This document shows positions 38,696 to 48,852 of a DNA stretch of 64,000 bases, in pieces. The position numbers and the translations under genes were made by a program. Origin of the DNA: Rahnella victoriana (GTDB lineage Bacteria > Pseudomonadota > Gammaproteobacteria > Enterobacterales > Enterobacteriaceae); the NCBI RefSeq assembly GCF_004330295.1, contig NZ_SJOJ01000013.1, positions 1 through 64,000 of the forward strand. The letters run 5' to 3'. The notes beneath the pieces were generated by a model, which did no database searches, had not been told where the DNA came from, and was given only the letters and a program-made list of their open reading frames with translations. Numbering within the stretch: position 1 is the stretch's first letter; each line of letters opens with the position of its first letter.

Positions 38696-41110
38696 CTATC
38701 GTTTGGCCTGCCAGATACGCTGCTGATAATCGCGGATGGAACGGTCGGCGCTGAACATGCCGACGCGGGCGGTGTTGAGCAGCGTGCGGCGCGTCCATTC
38801 GTCAGCATTACGATAGAGCGCGTCGACCTGTTTTTGCGCCTCGCAATAGGCGGCGAAATCCGCCAGCACCAGATACGGGTCGCCGCCGTCGAGCAGGCTA
38901 TTGAGCATCAGATCAAAGGCTTTTTTGTCACCCCTGGCATAAAAGCCGCTGGCCAGTTCGTCGAGAATGGCTTTGAGATGTTTGTCTTGTTTCACCAGCG
39001 CTTTCGGCTTGTAGCCTTTTTTGAGTTGCGCTTTCACTTCATCGACGGTCAGACCGAAGATAAAGATGTTGTCCTCGCCGACCTGTTCGGCAATTTCGAC
39101 ATTTGCACCGTCGAGCGTGCCGACGGTCAGTGCGCCGTTCAGCGCCAGTTTCATGTTGCCGGTACCGGAAGCTTCTTTCCCGGCCGTCGAAATCTGCTCA
39201 GAGACGTCCGCCGCCGGGATCATCAGTTCCGCCACCGAGACGCAATAATCGGGAATGAACACCACTTTGATACGATCCGCGACGATCGGATCATTGTTGA
39301 TCTTCTCCGCCACCTGATTGATCGCATAGATAATGTTTTTAGCGAGGTAATAGCCGGGCGCGGCTTTGGCACCGAACAGGAAAACACGCGGCACGATGTC
39401 GAGTTTCGGGTTATCGCGGATCTGACGGTACAGGGAAAGAATGTGCAACAGATTGAGATGCTGACGTTTGTACTCGTGCAGGCGTTTAATCTGCACGTCA
39501 AAAATCGCGTCGGGATTGAGGCGGATCCCCATGCGCTGCCAGACGTATTCCGCCAGCCGGACTTTGTTGTCGTGTTTGATTTTGCGGTACTGCTTGCAGA
39601 ATTTTTTGTCTTTGACGCCGTCTTCCAGACCTTTCAGCAAATCCAGATTATTCACCCAGGTGTCGGTTTTCAGCCGCTCATCAATCAGCGCGGAAAGCGC
39701 CGGATTACACTGTTTCAGCCAGCGGCGCGGCGTGATGCCGTTGGTCACGTTGTGGAATTTCTGCGGCCAGAGCTGGTGATATTCCGGGAACAAATCTTTG
39801 ACCACCAGATCCGAATGCAGCGCCGCCACGCCGTTGACCGCAAATCCGGCCACCACACAGAGGTTCGCCATACGCACCTGTTTGTCGTGATGCACGGCAA
39901 GCTTCGCCCAGACCGCCTCGTCACCCGGCCATTCCTTGCTGACCAACTTCTTAAAATCGGCGTTGATCTGTTTGATTATCTGGAAATGGCGCGGCAACAG
40001 ACTGCGTACCAGACGCTCGTCCCAGGTTTCCAGCGCTTCCGGCATTAAGGTGTGGTTGGTGTAGGCAAAGGTGCGGCTGGTGATGTGCCAGGCGTCATTC
40101 CAGCTCAGCTGATGCTCGTCGATCAGCACACGCAACATTTCAGGAATGGCGATGGTCGGGTGCGTATCGTTGAGCTGGATGACTTCATAATCCGGCAGCT
40201 CACTGATTTTGCGGCCATGGAAGTGGTGTCGCCGCAGGATATCCGCCACCGAACAGGCGCACTGGAAATACTGCTGCATCAGCCGCAGGCGTTTACCGGC
40301 CTGATGGTTGTCATTCGGGTACAACACTTTGGTGAGTTTGGCGGCCTCGACGCCCTGTTGTTCGGCTTTCAGAAACTCGCCATCATTAAACTTTTCCAGA
40401 TCAAACGGATGCGGATGGATAGCTTCCCATAAACGCAGCGGCTGCGTGATGCCGTTGCGATAGCCCATCACCGGCATATCCCAGGCTTCGCCGCGCAGGG
40501 TAAATTCCGGTTCCCAGCGCGACACACCCTGCTCATTTTTCACGATTTTACCGCCGATCCCGACACTGACCGCCAGCGAACTGTTATGGCGAAACCACGG
40601 ATAGTCGCTGCGGTGCCAGTCGTCCGGCGACTCTTTCTGTTTGCCATCGACAAAACGCTGACGGAATAAACCGTACTGATAATTCAGGCCGTAACCGATG
40701 CCGGGCTGCCCGACCGAGGCCATCGCATCGAGATAGCAGGCCGCCAGCCGTCCCAGTCCGCCATTGCCCAGCGCGGGATCGATTTCCTCTTCCAGCAGGT
40801 CCGTCAGGTTGATATCAAACCGCTCCAGCGCGCTGGCAATTTTTTCGTACCAGCCGAGATTAATCAGGTTGTTACCGGTGAGGCGTCCGACCAGAAATTC
40901 CATCGAGATATAGTTAACGTGGCGGGTGATTTTTTTGCTTTTGCTGCTGACCGCGTCGCTTTGCGGAGGAAGCTGCTCAGCGACCGCGGCGCTGACTGCG
41001 TGCCACCACTGATGTTGAGTCATATCTGAAGCTGAAGTGAGTCCGAACGCTTGCCACTGGCGGGTGAGCGCCGCCAAAAAAACATCCTGCTTGAACGTGA
41101 TCTTCGACAT
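38696..41110 (-). CDS. malP: Maltodextrin phosphorylase MalP
   Basis: Phosphorolyses maltodextrins to glucose-1-phosphate. 804 residues, GT35, PLP-dependent; the PLP lysine is in [27 protein letters not shown]. It groups with MalP rather than GlgP by its N-terminus ([20 protein letters not shown]). First gene of malPQ, preceded by a MalT box. The second phosphorylase, glgP at 55614, belongs to glycogen breakdown. Confidence 0.96.
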   Translation of the reverse strand: MSKITFKQDVFLAALTRQWQAFGLTSASDMTQHQWWHAVSAAVAEQLPPQSDAVSSKSKKITRHVNYISMEFLVGRLTGNNLINLGWYEKIASALERFDINLTDLLEEEIDPALGNGGLGRLAACYLDAMASVGQPGIGYGLNYQYGLFRQRFVDGKQKESPDDWHRSDYPWFRHNSSLAVSVGIGGKIVKNEQGVSRWEPEFTLRGEAWDMPVMGYRNGITQPLRLWEAIHPHPFDLEKFNDGEFLKAEQQGVEAAKLTKVLYPNDNHQAGKRLRLMQQYFQCACSVADILRRHHFHGRKISELPDYEVIQLNDTHPTIAIPEMLRVLIDEHQLSWNDAWHITSRTFAYTNHTLMPEALETWDERLVRSLLPRHFQIIKQINADFKKLVSKEWPGDEAVWAKLAVHHDKQVRMANLCVVAGFAVNGVAALHSDLVVKDLFPEYHQLWPQKFHNVTNGITPRRWLKQCNPALSALIDERLKTDTWVNNLDLLKGLEDGVKDKKFCKQYRKIKHDNKVRLAEYVWQRMGIRLNPDAIFDVQIKRLHEYKRQHLNLLHILSLYRQIRDNPKLDIVPRVFLFGAKAAPGYYLAKNIIYAINQVAEKINNDPIVADRIKVVFIPDYCVSVAELMIPAADVSEQISTAGKEASGTGNMKLALNGALTVGTLDGANVEIAEQVGEDNIFIFGLTVDEVKAQLKKGYKPKALVKQDKHLKAILDELASGFYARGDKKAFDLMLNSLLDGGDPYLVLADFAAYCEAQKQVDALYRNADEWTRRTLLNTARVGMFSADRSIRDYQQRIWQAKR

Positions 41111-41178
41111 AGGGCAGTCTCTTTTCTGTCTGAGGGGACGGAATGCTTCCGTGAGAAAAAGTGTGATCTCGCTATCTA

Positions 41179-41222
41179 TGTATAAACCCTATGCTGGAAA
41201 AATGCTCACTGCGGGGATGAGG
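41179..41222 (-). promoter_or_regulatory. malP promoter: MalT box and -10
   Basis: A perfect MalT box GGGGATGAGG is at 41213-41222 on the plus strand (CCTCATCCCC in the direction of malP). A candidate -10 TATACA lies at 41184-41179 on minus, 28 bp closer to malP, a spacing compatible with a promoter-proximal MalT site. malT itself is not in the window. Confidence 0.7.
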
Positions 41223-41256
41223 AAAAATGCATGAAATCATGTCGTAGGGAGGGGGC

Positions 41257-41357
41257 GATGCCATTAAAACCCCACGCTTATTCGCAGGGTGTGAGCATAT
41301 CGGGCTTTGCTCCTCCCCCTGCGAAGGGGGAGGCGGGGAGGGGGTTTTAATGGCATC
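41257..41357. repeat. Inverted pair of GC-rich palindromic repeat units
   Basis: Outer arms GATGCCATTAAAACCCC (41257-41273) and GGGGTTTTAATGGCATC (41341-41357) are a perfect 17-bp inverted repeat. Inside are a degenerate plus unit (TTCGCAGGGTGTGAGC) and an intact minus unit with a 9-bp stem CCTCCCCCT/AGGGGGAGG around GCGA (41312-41333). Same family as 1-107 and 55415-55591. Lies between ulaF and the malP promoter. Confidence 0.85.
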
Positions 41358-41367
41358 TCAGACGTGA

Positions 41368-42057
41368 TTATTTCTGCCCGTAATACGCATCCGGCCCGTG
41401 CTTGCGGCGGAAGTGTTTTTGCAGCAGATAGTCATCCATCGGGGTTTGGTTACAGCGGATGGAACCGGTGATCCATGCCATTTTGGCGACTTCTTCCAGC
41501 ACAACGGCGTTGTGGACGGCCTGTTCCGGTGTGATGCCCCAGCAGAACGGGCCGTGCTGGGCGACCAGAATGCCGGGCATATGCAGGGGGTCGATGCCGC
41601 TCAGCGACGCGGCGATCACTTTACCGGTTTCAAGTTCGTATTCACCGCCGACTTCCTGACGCGACAACGGCCGCGTGCACGGAATGGCTCCGGCAAAATA
41701 ATCCGCGTGCGTGGTGCCGAGCGGGGGAATGGCGACGCCGGCCTGCGCCCATGACGTCGCATAAGTCGAATGGGTATGCACGATGCCACCAAGCTGCGGG
41801 AAACGGGCGTAAAGTTCGAGGTGCGTGGCGGTATCCGAAGAGGGTTTGTAATGCCCTTCAACCACCCGGCCTTGCAGGTTCAGCACCACCATGTCGCTGG
41901 CCTGCATTTTTTCGTATTCCACGCCGCTTGGTTTGATGACCATCAGTCCGCGCTCGCGGTCGATGCCACTGACGTTGCCCCAGGTGAAAGTCACCAGACC
42001 AAAAGCCGGCAGCGCCATGTTGGCGTCAAATACACGTTGTTTCAGTGCTTCCGTCAT
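41368..42057 (-). CDS. ulaF: L-ribulose-5-phosphate 4-epimerase UlaF
   Basis: Converts L-ribulose-5-phosphate to D-xylulose-5-phosphate, the last step of L-ascorbate catabolism. 229 residues of class II aldolase fold: [26 protein letters not shown] and THADYF provide phosphate- and zinc-binding residues. The protein also resembles AraD/SgbE, but position in a full ula operon fixes the role. Its start overlaps the ulaE stop by 4 bp. Confidence 0.95.
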   Translation of the reverse strand: MTEALKQRVFDANMALPAFGLVTFTWGNVSGIDRERGLMVIKPSGVEYEKMQASDMVVLNLQGRVVEGHYKPSSDTATHLELYARFPQLGGIVHTHSTYATSWAQAGVAIPPLGTTHADYFAGAIPCTRPLSRQEVGGEYELETGKVIAASLSGIDPLHMPGILVAQHGPFCWGITPEQAVHNAVVLEEVAKMAWITGSIRCNQTPMDDYLLQKHFRRKHGPDAYYGQK

Positions 42058-42914
42058 GCGGTTGCCTCCATGTTCAGCCCGGCTTTCTGCATTTTATCCA
42101 CCACCCAGGCGCGGGCGTTGCGCACTTCCTGCATCGGGTCGGCGGCGGTTTCGCTCCACATTTCGATCAGATACGGCCCGCGATAACCGCTTTTTTGCAG
42201 GGTTTCAAAGCAGCGTTCAAACTCCACCACCCCGCTGCCAAACGGCACGTTTTTAAATACGCCGGGCTGGGTGTCTTTAACATGCACCGCGACGATATGC
42301 CCCGCGCCGCTCGCCAGTTCCATCTGCACGTCGTTGTCCCACGCCGACAAATTGCCGATGTCCGGATAAAGCTGAAACCACGGGTTGTTCAGGTAATGCG
42401 TGTAGCCAAGTGCTTTGCTGATCGAATTCATCAGCGGGTAATCCATGATTTCCATCGCCAGCGTGACCTGCGCGCGGCTGGCCATTTCGACGGATTCCTG
42501 CAAGCCATCGCGAAAACGCTCGCGGGTATTTTCATTGGCCTGTTGATACCAGACGTCATAACCGGCGAGCTGGATCACGCGGATACCCAAATCCTGCGCC
42601 AGCACGATGGCTTTGCGCATGATTTCCAGCCCCTGATTGCGGGTTTCATCGTCTTCTGCGCCGAGCGGGAAACGCCGGTGTGCGCTCAGGCACATCGACG
42701 GAATACGGATGCCGGTGCGCGAAATCGCATCGACGACCTGCAAACGCTGCTCACGTGACCAGTCAAGCCGCGCCAGCCGGTGGTCGGTTTCATCCACCGA
42801 CATCTCAACGAAATCGAAGCCCAGCGCTTTCGCCATGGTCAGGCGTGCCAGCCAGTCTTCGCCCGCAGGCAGGGCCTTTTCATAGATACCGAGCGGAACG
42901 GCTTTGTGCATCAT
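42054..42914 (-). CDS. ulaE: L-xylulose-5-phosphate 3-epimerase UlaE
   Basis: Converts L-xylulose-5-phosphate to L-ribulose-5-phosphate. 286 residues, TIM-barrel; motifs [51 protein letters not shown] and YLIEMWSE are very close to E. coli UlaE. Two adjacent ATGs (42914, 42911) follow AAGGAATAT; the first is chosen by spacing. An in-frame extension into ulaD is not used. Confidence 0.96.
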   Translation of the reverse strand: MMHKAVPLGIYEKALPAGEDWLARLTMAKALGFDFVEMSVDETDHRLARLDWSREQRLQVVDAISRTGIRIPSMCLSAHRRFPLGAEDDETRNQGLEIMRKAIVLAQDLGIRVIQLAGYDVWYQQANENTRERFRDGLQESVEMASRAQVTLAMEIMDYPLMNSISKALGYTHYLNNPWFQLYPDIGNLSAWDNDVQMELASGAGHIVAVHVKDTQPGVFKNVPFGSGVVEFERCFETLQKSGYRGPYLIEMWSETAADPMQEVRNARAWVVDKMQKAGLNMEATA

Positions 42915-42924
42915 GCGATATTCC

Positions 42925-43581
42925 TTAGCCCCAGAGCTGGCGGATGGATTTTTTGAACTGACGCGCCGCATCAACCGGATCTTTCGCATCGCGGATACTG
43001 CGACCGGCAATAAATACGTGAACCGGAATGTCTTTAAACAGCGGCAAATCTTCCAGCGCCAGCCCGCCGGTAATGGTCACTTTGAAGCCCATGCCGGAAA
43101 GGCGTTTGATTGCGGTGATATCGGCATCGCTCCACGCCACACCGGCAGCCTGGGCGTCGCGGCTGCGGTGATAAACCACCTGCAGGATACCGGCGTCATG
43201 CCATTCCTGCGCCTGTTCCCACGTCCAGTAACCGGTCAGTTCAATCTGTACATCACCGTTAAATTCCTTCGCCACTTCCAGCGCGCCTTTGGTGGTGTTG
43301 ATGTCGGCGCAGCAAATCACCGTCACCCAGTCGGCGTTGGCTTCAAAACACATGCGCGAGAGGATTTTTCCGGCGTCGGCGATTTTGGCATCCGCCAGCA
43401 CGATTTTTTCCGGATACAGCGCCTTGAGATCACGCACTGCGCGCACCCCTTCGGCAACGCACAAAATGGTGCCGACTTCGATGATGTCGACTTCGCTGGC
43501 GATCAGGCGCGTGGTTTTATAAGCGTCGTCCATCGACTGGTTATCCAGCGCCACCTGCAACATCGGTAATGAATGAGACAT
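42925..43581 (-). CDS. ulaD: 3-keto-L-gulonate-6-phosphate decarboxylase UlaD
   Basis: Decarboxylates 3-keto-L-gulonate-6-phosphate to L-xylulose-5-phosphate. 218 residues, orotidine-monophosphate-decarboxylase suprafamily: [34 protein letters not shown] with the metal/substrate Asp-x-Lys-x-x-Asp motif, and [12 protein letters not shown] phosphate loop. Ten bases separate it from ulaE. Confidence 0.96.
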   Translation of the reverse strand: MSHSLPMLQVALDNQSMDDAYKTTRLIASEVDIIEVGTILCVAEGVRAVRDLKALYPEKIVLADAKIADAGKILSRMCFEANADWVTVICCADINTTKGALEVAKEFNGDVQIELTGYWTWEQAQEWHDAGILQVVYHRSRDAQAAGVAWSDADITAIKRLSGMGFKVTITGGLALEDLPLFKDIPVHVFIAGRSIRDAKDPVDAARQFKKSIRQLWG

Positions 43582-43606
43582 AATGAATTCCTTCTCAGAT
43601 AATGAG

Positions 43607-44077
43607 TTAGTGAACCGCCGTGGCGGAGGTCAGGTCGATTAAATCCAGCACCTGTTGCGCGGTGGTACAGGCGCGCAGGCGGTCAAAATTGGCTTCATCA
43701 TCAAACAGGTTCACCACCTGCATGATGCCCACTTCCTGATGCGCGTTGGCATCCACCGCCGCCAGCGTGATGAGGATATCCACCGGATCGTTATCTTCAT
43801 GGTTAAACACCAGCGGCTTTTTCAGCGTCACCAGCGCGAAACCGGTTTTGATCACGCCCTCTTCCGGGCGACCGTGGGGCATCGCCAGCCCCGGCGCGAT
43901 CACGAAATACGGCCCGAATCGTTCGACGCCATCGAGGATCGCCTGGTAATAGCGCGGCTCGACCACACCGGCGCTGACCAGCATATCGACGCCAATTTTC
44001 ACCGCGTCCTGCCAGGTTTCAGCGTCCGCGTTCAGGCAAATAGAATTATTTTCAGCCAGCGAATCTCGCAACTTCAT
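43607..44077 (-). CDS. ulaC: Ascorbate PTS EIIA component UlaC
   Basis: Cytoplasmic phosphocarrier passing phosphate from HPr to UlaB. 156 residues, mannitol/fructose-type IIA fold; phospho-acceptor His68 in [15 protein letters not shown]. Follows ulaB by 10 bp. Confidence 0.95.
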   Translation of the reverse strand: MKLRDSLAENNSICLNADAETWQDAVKIGVDMLVSAGVVEPRYYQAILDGVERFGPYFVIAPGLAMPHGRPEEGVIKTGFALVTLKKPLVFNHEDNDPVDILITLAAVDANAHQEVGIMQVVNLFDDEANFDRLRACTTAQQVLDLIDLTSATAVH

Positions 44078-44087
44078 ACATCGCTCC

Positions 44088-44396
44088 TTACTTTTTCAGG
44101 TCAGCGGAAAAGTGCGCGTTGATCACGTCCATCACTTTCGGGCCGAAATCTGCTGCTGACAGCATGTTGCGCACGCCAACCACGTATTTGTTGCCGCTGA
44201 CGGTGATTTCATCCGCCACATGCGTGGAGGCGACAATGATGTCGGCACCGCCCAGTTCTGATTTGTATTCCCCCACCGCGCAGCTGTTCATGGTGTGATC
44301 CACGCCTTCCTGCGTCAGAAACTGACCGATCTTCATCTTCATGATCATCGAACTGCCCTGCCCGCAACCGCATACCGCCAAAATTCGTACTGTCAT
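44088..44396 (-). CDS. ulaB: Ascorbate PTS EIIB component UlaB
   Basis: Phosphorylated by UlaC and phosphorylates ascorbate during uptake. 102 residues; the active cysteine Cys9 is in [15 protein letters not shown], typical of IIB P-loops. Lies between ulaA (42 bp) and ulaC (10 bp). Confidence 0.95.
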   Translation of the reverse strand: MTVRILAVCGCGQGSSMIMKMKIGQFLTQEGVDHTMNSCAVGEYKSELGGADIIVASTHVADEITVSGNKYVVGVRNMLSAADFGPKVMDVINAHFSADLKK

Positions 44397-44438
44397 GGGA
44401 ATCTCCTTGGTTTGTGAGACGTCATTGGTGTGAAGTCA

Positions 44439-45842
44439 TTAATGAGAAGTGGATTGGTTAAGCGCCTGTTTTTCTGCGTCTTCTTCCGCACGCAACGTAC
44501 GACCGGCGAAGAACATATACAGCAGCGCGATCACCGCGATAACGCCCATAAAGGCGATGCCGATACTGAAGAAGCCCTGCATCATTGGCGGGGCCAGAAT
44601 TGACCAGTCAGCCATGCCCATCCAGGCGCTGAGGCCGGTGAGTTTGATGGCCCAGACGCAGCCGAAGATTTCGATCATGCCCATCACCAGACAGATTTTC
44701 AGCGCCGCGCGCCAGCCGCCGAAGTGGTTGGCAAACACGCCGATGGTGGCGTTGGAGAAGAACATCGGGATGAAACCGGGAATGATCATGATGGACGAGC
44801 CCATGCCAAACAGAATGGCGACGGCAATCAGCTGGCCGATGGTGCCCCACATAAAGCCCCAGACCACGGCGTTCGGCGCAAAGCTGTATATCGCCGCGCA
44901 GTCGATTGCCAGCACCGCACCGGGGATCAGGCGTTGGGAGATGCCGTTAAAGGCTTCGGTCAGTTCAGCGACGAACATCCGCACGCCCTGAATAATGATG
45001 AAAATCGCCACCGCAAACATCAGACCGGTTTGCAGGATGTAGATCGTCCAGTGCGTTTTTCCGGCCATTTGTTGCAGCGTATCGAGGCCAAAGGAACACA
45101 GAATAATGCCGAAGAACACGGTCATCACGATGGCGGTAGAGACGATATTGTCGTGGAAAATATTCAGCCAGCCCGGCAGTTTCAGGTCTTCCACACTCTC
45201 TTCTTTTTTACCGAGAGCGGGCGCGATTTTACAGGCAATCCACGAGGCAAATTGCTGCTGATGACCAATCGAAAAGCCGCTGTTTTCAGTCACGGCCTGC
45301 GTCGGTTTATACATCATGTTCGAGGTGATGCCCCAGTACAGCGACACCAGGATCGCCGTCAGCCAGATGGTGGTCCACATCGGGTAACCCATGATGAAGA
45401 AGAACACCGCAATCAGCCCCGCCTGCTGAAACATGATGTGGCCGGTGAGCATGATGGTGCGGATGCCGGTTATCCGGCGGAATACCACCATCAGGATATT
45501 CAGCGCGAGGGCAATCAGTACCGCATAACCGACCCAGCTGTAGGCTTCGCCCATGCGTTCGACCGTCGCCATCATCGAGGCGTAGGTGTCTGATATTGCG
45601 CCGTTAATGCCATAGACTTCAGAAAGCTTCGCCACCACGGGTTTAAAGGTGCCGGTCAGAATGCCGGACCCTGCCTGTAGCAACATAAAGCCGATAATGG
45701 TTTTGATGGTGCCCTTGATGATCACCGTGGCGCTTTTTCTGAGCAGGATGTAACCGAGCATGGTCACAATACCCAGCAGCAACGGCGCGTTGGTCATGAC
45801 CTGATTAAAAAATACGGTGAAGATGGTGTAGAGGAATTCCAT
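44439..45842 (-). CDS. ulaA: Ascorbate PTS EIIC permease UlaA
   Basis: Inner-membrane permease that translocates L-ascorbate as ascorbate-6-phosphate. 467 residues with about eleven membrane helices; long stretches such as [20 protein letters not shown] and [19 protein letters not shown] are nearly identical to E. coli UlaA as recalled. The ATG 45842 ([14 protein letters not shown]) follows GGAGAG; 17 upstream in-frame codons are not part of the family. First gene of ulaABCDEF, divergent from ulaG. Confidence 0.97.
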   Translation of the reverse strand: MEFLYTIFTVFFNQVMTNAPLLLGIVTMLGYILLRKSATVIIKGTIKTIIGFMLLQAGSGILTGTFKPVVAKLSEVYGINGAISDTYASMMATVERMGEAYSWVGYAVLIALALNILMVVFRRITGIRTIMLTGHIMFQQAGLIAVFFFIMGYPMWTTIWLTAILVSLYWGITSNMMYKPTQAVTENSGFSIGHQQQFASWIACKIAPALGKKEESVEDLKLPGWLNIFHDNIVSTAIVMTVFFGIILCSFGLDTLQQMAGKTHWTIYILQTGLMFAVAIFIIIQGVRMFVAELTEAFNGISQRLIPGAVLAIDCAAIYSFAPNAVVWGFMWGTIGQLIAVAILFGMGSSIMIIPGFIPMFFSNATIGVFANHFGGWRAALKICLVMGMIEIFGCVWAIKLTGLSAWMGMADWSILAPPMMQGFFSIGIAFMGVIAVIALLYMFFAGRTLRAEEDAEKQALNQSTSH

Positions 45843-45969
45843 AAGACTCTCCGTCTGACCTTGTTGGATCTCTTCAACGCGCTTAACGAGCAAACTCCGC
45901 GCTAAACAGTGAGGGACAGACGCACTCTAATGCTCACATTAAATCAGATAAAGATTCATAATGATTATT

Positions 45970-45985
45970 TGTGAGCAGTCTCGCA
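45970..45985. promoter_or_regulatory. CRP-like site, ula intergenic region
   Basis: TGTGA-GCAGTC-TCGCA: left half perfect, right half 4 of 5 against TGTGA-N6-TCACA (last base A included in the 16-bp span). Confidence 0.6.
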
Positions 45986-46003
45986 AGATATCGTCACAGG
46001 CAC

Positions 46004-46019
46004 AATGAGCTAACTCACT
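46004..46019. promoter_or_regulatory. Second CRP-like site, ula intergenic region
   Basis: AATGA-GCTAAC-TCACT: 7 of 10 against TGTGA-N6-TCACA; the core GAGCTAACTCACT resembles the lac CRP site. Confidence 0.5.
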
Positions 46020-46198
46020 AAAACCCACTCAATTAATGATAAATATCAGTCAGATATTATGAAATAACACCGGCAAAAAACCCCTGAAACCCTTCCATCC
46101 TGCTTTGCTCACCCCTTCTTAACGCTAAAAATCACCTGCTTATAATCATTGTCACGATGAGTTTTCGGTGATAACTTTCTCACCATCGAATCATATAT

Positions 46199-46213
46199 AA
46201 TCATTAAATGATT
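46199..46213. promoter_or_regulatory. Candidate UlaR operator
   Basis: AATCATT-A-AATGATT is a perfect palindrome 44 bp before the ulaG start. The half-site recurs near ulaA and ulaR. Assignment to UlaR is inferred from this recurrence. Confidence 0.45.
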
Positions 46214-46256
46214 TATTGTGACGTCATTTCAACGCCAACTCAGATGAGGGAATACT

Positions 46257-47321
46257 ATGAGCAAAGTAGAAACGATCAGCCGCGAATCCTGGATCCTCAG
46301 CACTTTTCCGGAATGGGGCACCTGGTTAAACGAAGAGATCGAGCAGGAAAACGTCGCGCCGGGCACCTTCGCCATGTGGTGGCTGGGCTGTACGGGGATC
46401 TGGCTGAAGTCTGAGGGCGGCGCAAATATTTGTGTCGATTTGTGGTGCGGCGTCGGCAAGCAAAATCACAGCAGCCCGCTGATGAAAACCGGCCACCAGA
46501 TGCAGCGCATGGCCGGTGTGAAGAAGCTTCAGCCTAACCTGCGCACCACGCCGTTTGTGCTCGATCCTTTTGCGATCAGGGAGATCGACGCGGTGTTATC
46601 CACCCACGATCACAACGATCATATCGATGTGAACGTGGCCGCCGCCGTCATGCAAAACTGTGCTGCCGACGTACCATTTATCGGTCCGCAAACCTGCGTG
46701 GATTTGTGGATGAGCTGGGGCGTGCCAGCAAGCCGTTGCATCGTGATGACGCCGGGCAAAGTGGTGCGGATCAAAGACGTGGAAATTCACGCGCTGGATT
46801 CTTTCGACCGCACGGTGCTGATCACCCTGCCCGCAGAGCAGAAAGCCGCAGGCGTATTGCCGGACATGATGGATCAGCGCGCGGTGAATTATCTGTTCAA
46901 AACGCCGGGCGGAAACCTGTATCACAGTGGCGACTCGCATTATTCCAACTATTACGCCAAACACGGCAACGAGTACCAGATTGATGTGGCGCTCGGCTCT
47001 TACGGTGAGAACCCGCGCGGTGTGACCGATAAAATGACCAGCGTGGATATGCTGCGCATGGCGGAATCCCTCAACACCAAAGTCGTTATTCCGTTCCACC
47101 ACGATATCTGGTCGAATTTCCAGGCCGATCCGCAGGAAATCCGCGTGCTGTGGGAGATGAAAAAAGATCGCCTGAAATACGGCTTCAAGCCGTTTATCTG
47201 GCAGGTTGGCGGCAAGTTCACGTATCCAAATGATAAGGATAACTTCGAGTATCATTATCCGCGTGGCTTTGATGACTGCTTTACCACAGAAACCGACCTG
47301 CCATTTAAATCTTTCCTATAA
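46257..47321 (+). CDS. ulaG: L-ascorbate-6-phosphate lactonase UlaG
   Basis: Metal-dependent hydrolase opening L-ascorbate-6-phosphate to 3-keto-L-gulonate-6-phosphate. 354 residues, metallo-beta-lactamase fold with HDHNDH (117-122), [12 protein letters not shown] and [10 protein letters not shown]. Preceded by GAGGGAATACT; transcribed away from ulaABCDEF and followed by an ERIC repeat. Confidence 0.97.
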   Translation: MSKVETISRESWILSTFPEWGTWLNEEIEQENVAPGTFAMWWLGCTGIWLKSEGGANICVDLWCGVGKQNHSSPLMKTGHQMQRMAGVKKLQPNLRTTPFVLDPFAIREIDAVLSTHDHNDHIDVNVAAAVMQNCAADVPFIGPQTCVDLWMSWGVPASRCIVMTPGKVVRIKDVEIHALDSFDRTVLITLPAEQKAAGVLPDMMDQRAVNYLFKTPGGNLYHSGDSHYSNYYAKHGNEYQIDVALGSYGENPRGVTDKMTSVDMLRMAESLNTKVVIPFHHDIWSNFQADPQEIRVLWEMKKDRLKYGFKPFIWQVGGKFTYPNDKDNFEYHYPRGFDDCFTTETDLPFKSFL

Positions 47322-47446
47322 ATACCCGTCATACTTCAAGTTGCAGATGCGTTGACTGCGCTCACTCGCCCCGGTCACTGAGTTAACTACGCTCCCGGGG
47401 CGTTCTGAGTTTGTCGCCTTGCTGCAACCCGAATTATTTAGGGTAT
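47322..47446. repeat. ERIC element
   Basis: 125-bp imperfect palindrome with inverted ends ATACCC...GGGTAT and the characteristic inner segments: CGCTCACTCGCCCCGGTCAC corresponds to the ERIC2 primer region (reverse strand) and CTACGCTCCCGGGG to the ERIC1 region. It begins at the last base of, or just after, the ulaG stop codon, so it would be transcribed as the 3' UTR of ulaG. Confidence 0.9.
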
Positions 47447-47549
47447 TGATTGAGGCCGGTTAATTTGCGTCTTCATAAACAATGCATTTCGCAATTACGC
47501 TCGTTTATAATCATGGAATAATCATTTGACGATCCTGCCCGGAGCCACC

Positions 47550-48305
47550 ATGACAGAGCCACAACGCCACAATGCCATTCTCGATCTGCTGCAACGTCAG
47601 GGGCAGATTTCCGTCGCTGATGTGATTGATCAGTTTGATATTTCCCCCGCCACGGCGCGTCGTGACATCACCAAGCTCAACGAACTCGGCAAACTGCGCA
47701 AAGTACGCAACGGGGCAGAAGCGGTCAATCAGCCACGCCAGAACTGGACACCGCTGAATATCCATCAGACGCACAATCTCAACGAGAAAATGCGTATCGC
47801 CAAAGCGGCGGCCCAGTTGTGCCAGCCGGGTGAGAGTGTGGTGATAAACTGCGGTTCGACGGCGTTTCTGCTGGGCCGTGAAATGTGCGGAAAAGACATT
47901 CAGGTCATCACCAATTATCTGCCGCTGGCCAATTATCTGATTGAGCAGGAGCATGACAGCGTGGTGATCATGGGCGGTCAGTACAATAAAAGTCAGTCCA
48001 TTACCTTAGCGCCGCAAGACGGCGACGCCAGCCTGTATGCCGGACACTGGATGTTCACCAGCGGCGCGGGGCTGACCCCCGACGGGTTGTACAAAACCGA
48101 TATGCTCACCGCGATGGCTGAACAGAAGATGCTGAATTATGTCGGGAAACTGGCGGTGCTGGTCGACAGCAGCAAAATCGGCCAGCGCGCAGGCATGCTG
48201 TTCAGTCGCACCGAACAAATCAATGTGCTGATCACCGGGAAAGAAGCGAACGAAGAAATCATCGCGCAGTTACGCCAGAAAGGCGTGCAGGTGATCCTGG
48301 TTTAA
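47550..48305 (+). CDS. ulaR: DeoR-family repressor of the ascorbate regulon UlaR
   Basis: Repressor released by L-ascorbate-6-phosphate. 251 residues: [43 protein letters not shown] and a DeoR sensor domain with [13 protein letters not shown]. The chosen ATG 47550 matches E. coli UlaR in position and length; an ATG/TTG eight codons upstream lacks support. AATCAT half-sites at 47508 and 47519 suggest autoregulation. Confidence 0.95.
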   Translation: MTEPQRHNAILDLLQRQGQISVADVIDQFDISPATARRDITKLNELGKLRKVRNGAEAVNQPRQNWTPLNIHQTHNLNEKMRIAKAAAQLCQPGESVVINCGSTAFLLGREMCGKDIQVITNYLPLANYLIEQEHDSVVIMGGQYNKSQSITLAPQDGDASLYAGHWMFTSGAGLTPDGLYKTDMLTAMAEQKMLNYVGKLAVLVDSSKIGQRAGMLFSRTEQINVLITGKEANEEIIAQLRQKGVQVILV

Positions 48306-48389
48306 CCCTTATCCCTGCTTTTCGTCTGGTCTTCGTCGCGCAATTATTGGGTAGAATGGTGGCATCACCTTTTATGAGGCACGACCAGA

Positions 48390-48710
48390 ATGGAACAATT
48401 TGAAGCAATCAGCGTTGAACAAGCCCATACCCGCCTGACGTCCGGCGAAGCCGTGATGGTGGATATCCGTGACCCGCAAAGCTTCACCGCCGCACACGCG
48501 CCGGGCGCTTATCACCTGAGCAACGACAGCCTGCCTGCGTTCATTGAGCAGGCCGATGCCAAAACGCCGGTGCTGGTGATGTGTTATCACGGCATCAGCA
48601 GCCGTGGCGCCGCGCAGTTCCTGATCGGCCAGGGATTCGAATCCGTGTACAGCGTTGACGGCGGTTTCGAAGCCTGGGCAAAAACCTTCCCGCAAGACAT
48701 CGAAGCCTGA
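48390..48710 (+). CDS. glpE: Thiosulfate sulfurtransferase GlpE (rhodanese)
   Basis: Single-domain rhodanese transferring sulfur from thiosulfate to cyanide or thioredoxin. 106 residues; catalytic Cys65 in [13 protein letters not shown], plus [10 protein letters not shown]. In E. coli it heads glpEGR; here it is cut off from glpG by about 3.3 kb containing a PLP lyase and a hipBA-type pair. Confidence 0.96.
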   Translation: MEQFEAISVEQAHTRLTSGEAVMVDIRDPQSFTAAHAPGAYHLSNDSLPAFIEQADAKTPVLVMCYHGISSRGAAQFLIGQGFESVYSVDGGFEAWAKTFPQDIEA

Positions 48711-48818
48711 TCCTGCCTTTATTTGCCTCCGGCGCACGCTATAGTCTTTATAACCAGGCTATCCGGTCTGCGCCGAAAATGTTCTTAAGCCGAAAAAGCT
48801 ACCGTTCTCCAGTGTTGA

Positions 48819-48824
48819 TATAAT
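48819..48824 (+). promoter_or_regulatory. Candidate -10 box of the PLP-lyase gene
   Basis: TATAAT 28 bp before the ATG; the -35 region 17 bp upstream (AAGCTA-like) is poor. Ribosome site AGGA precedes the start. Confidence 0.4.
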
Positions 48825-48852
48825 TTCCGCCTACTATCGACAGGATTTCAAG

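Larger units (their letters stand above)
45843..46256. promoter_or_regulatory. Divergent ulaA/ulaG control region
   Basis: 414 bp with no gene. It contains two CRP-like sites (45970-45985 and 46004-46019), a weaker TGTGA-N6-TTCAA at 46217-46232, and recurring AATCATT/AATGATT motifs at 45960, 46144 and 46199-46213 that also occur before ulaR (47508, 47519). In E. coli the same region is repressed by UlaR and activated by cAMP-CRP. Confidence 0.7.

Noticed and set aside
41232-41256. Second MalT box in the G-rich run before the repeat pair
   Set aside because: GGGAGGGGGCG-type runs match the box poorly and belong to the palindromic repeat neighbourhood.
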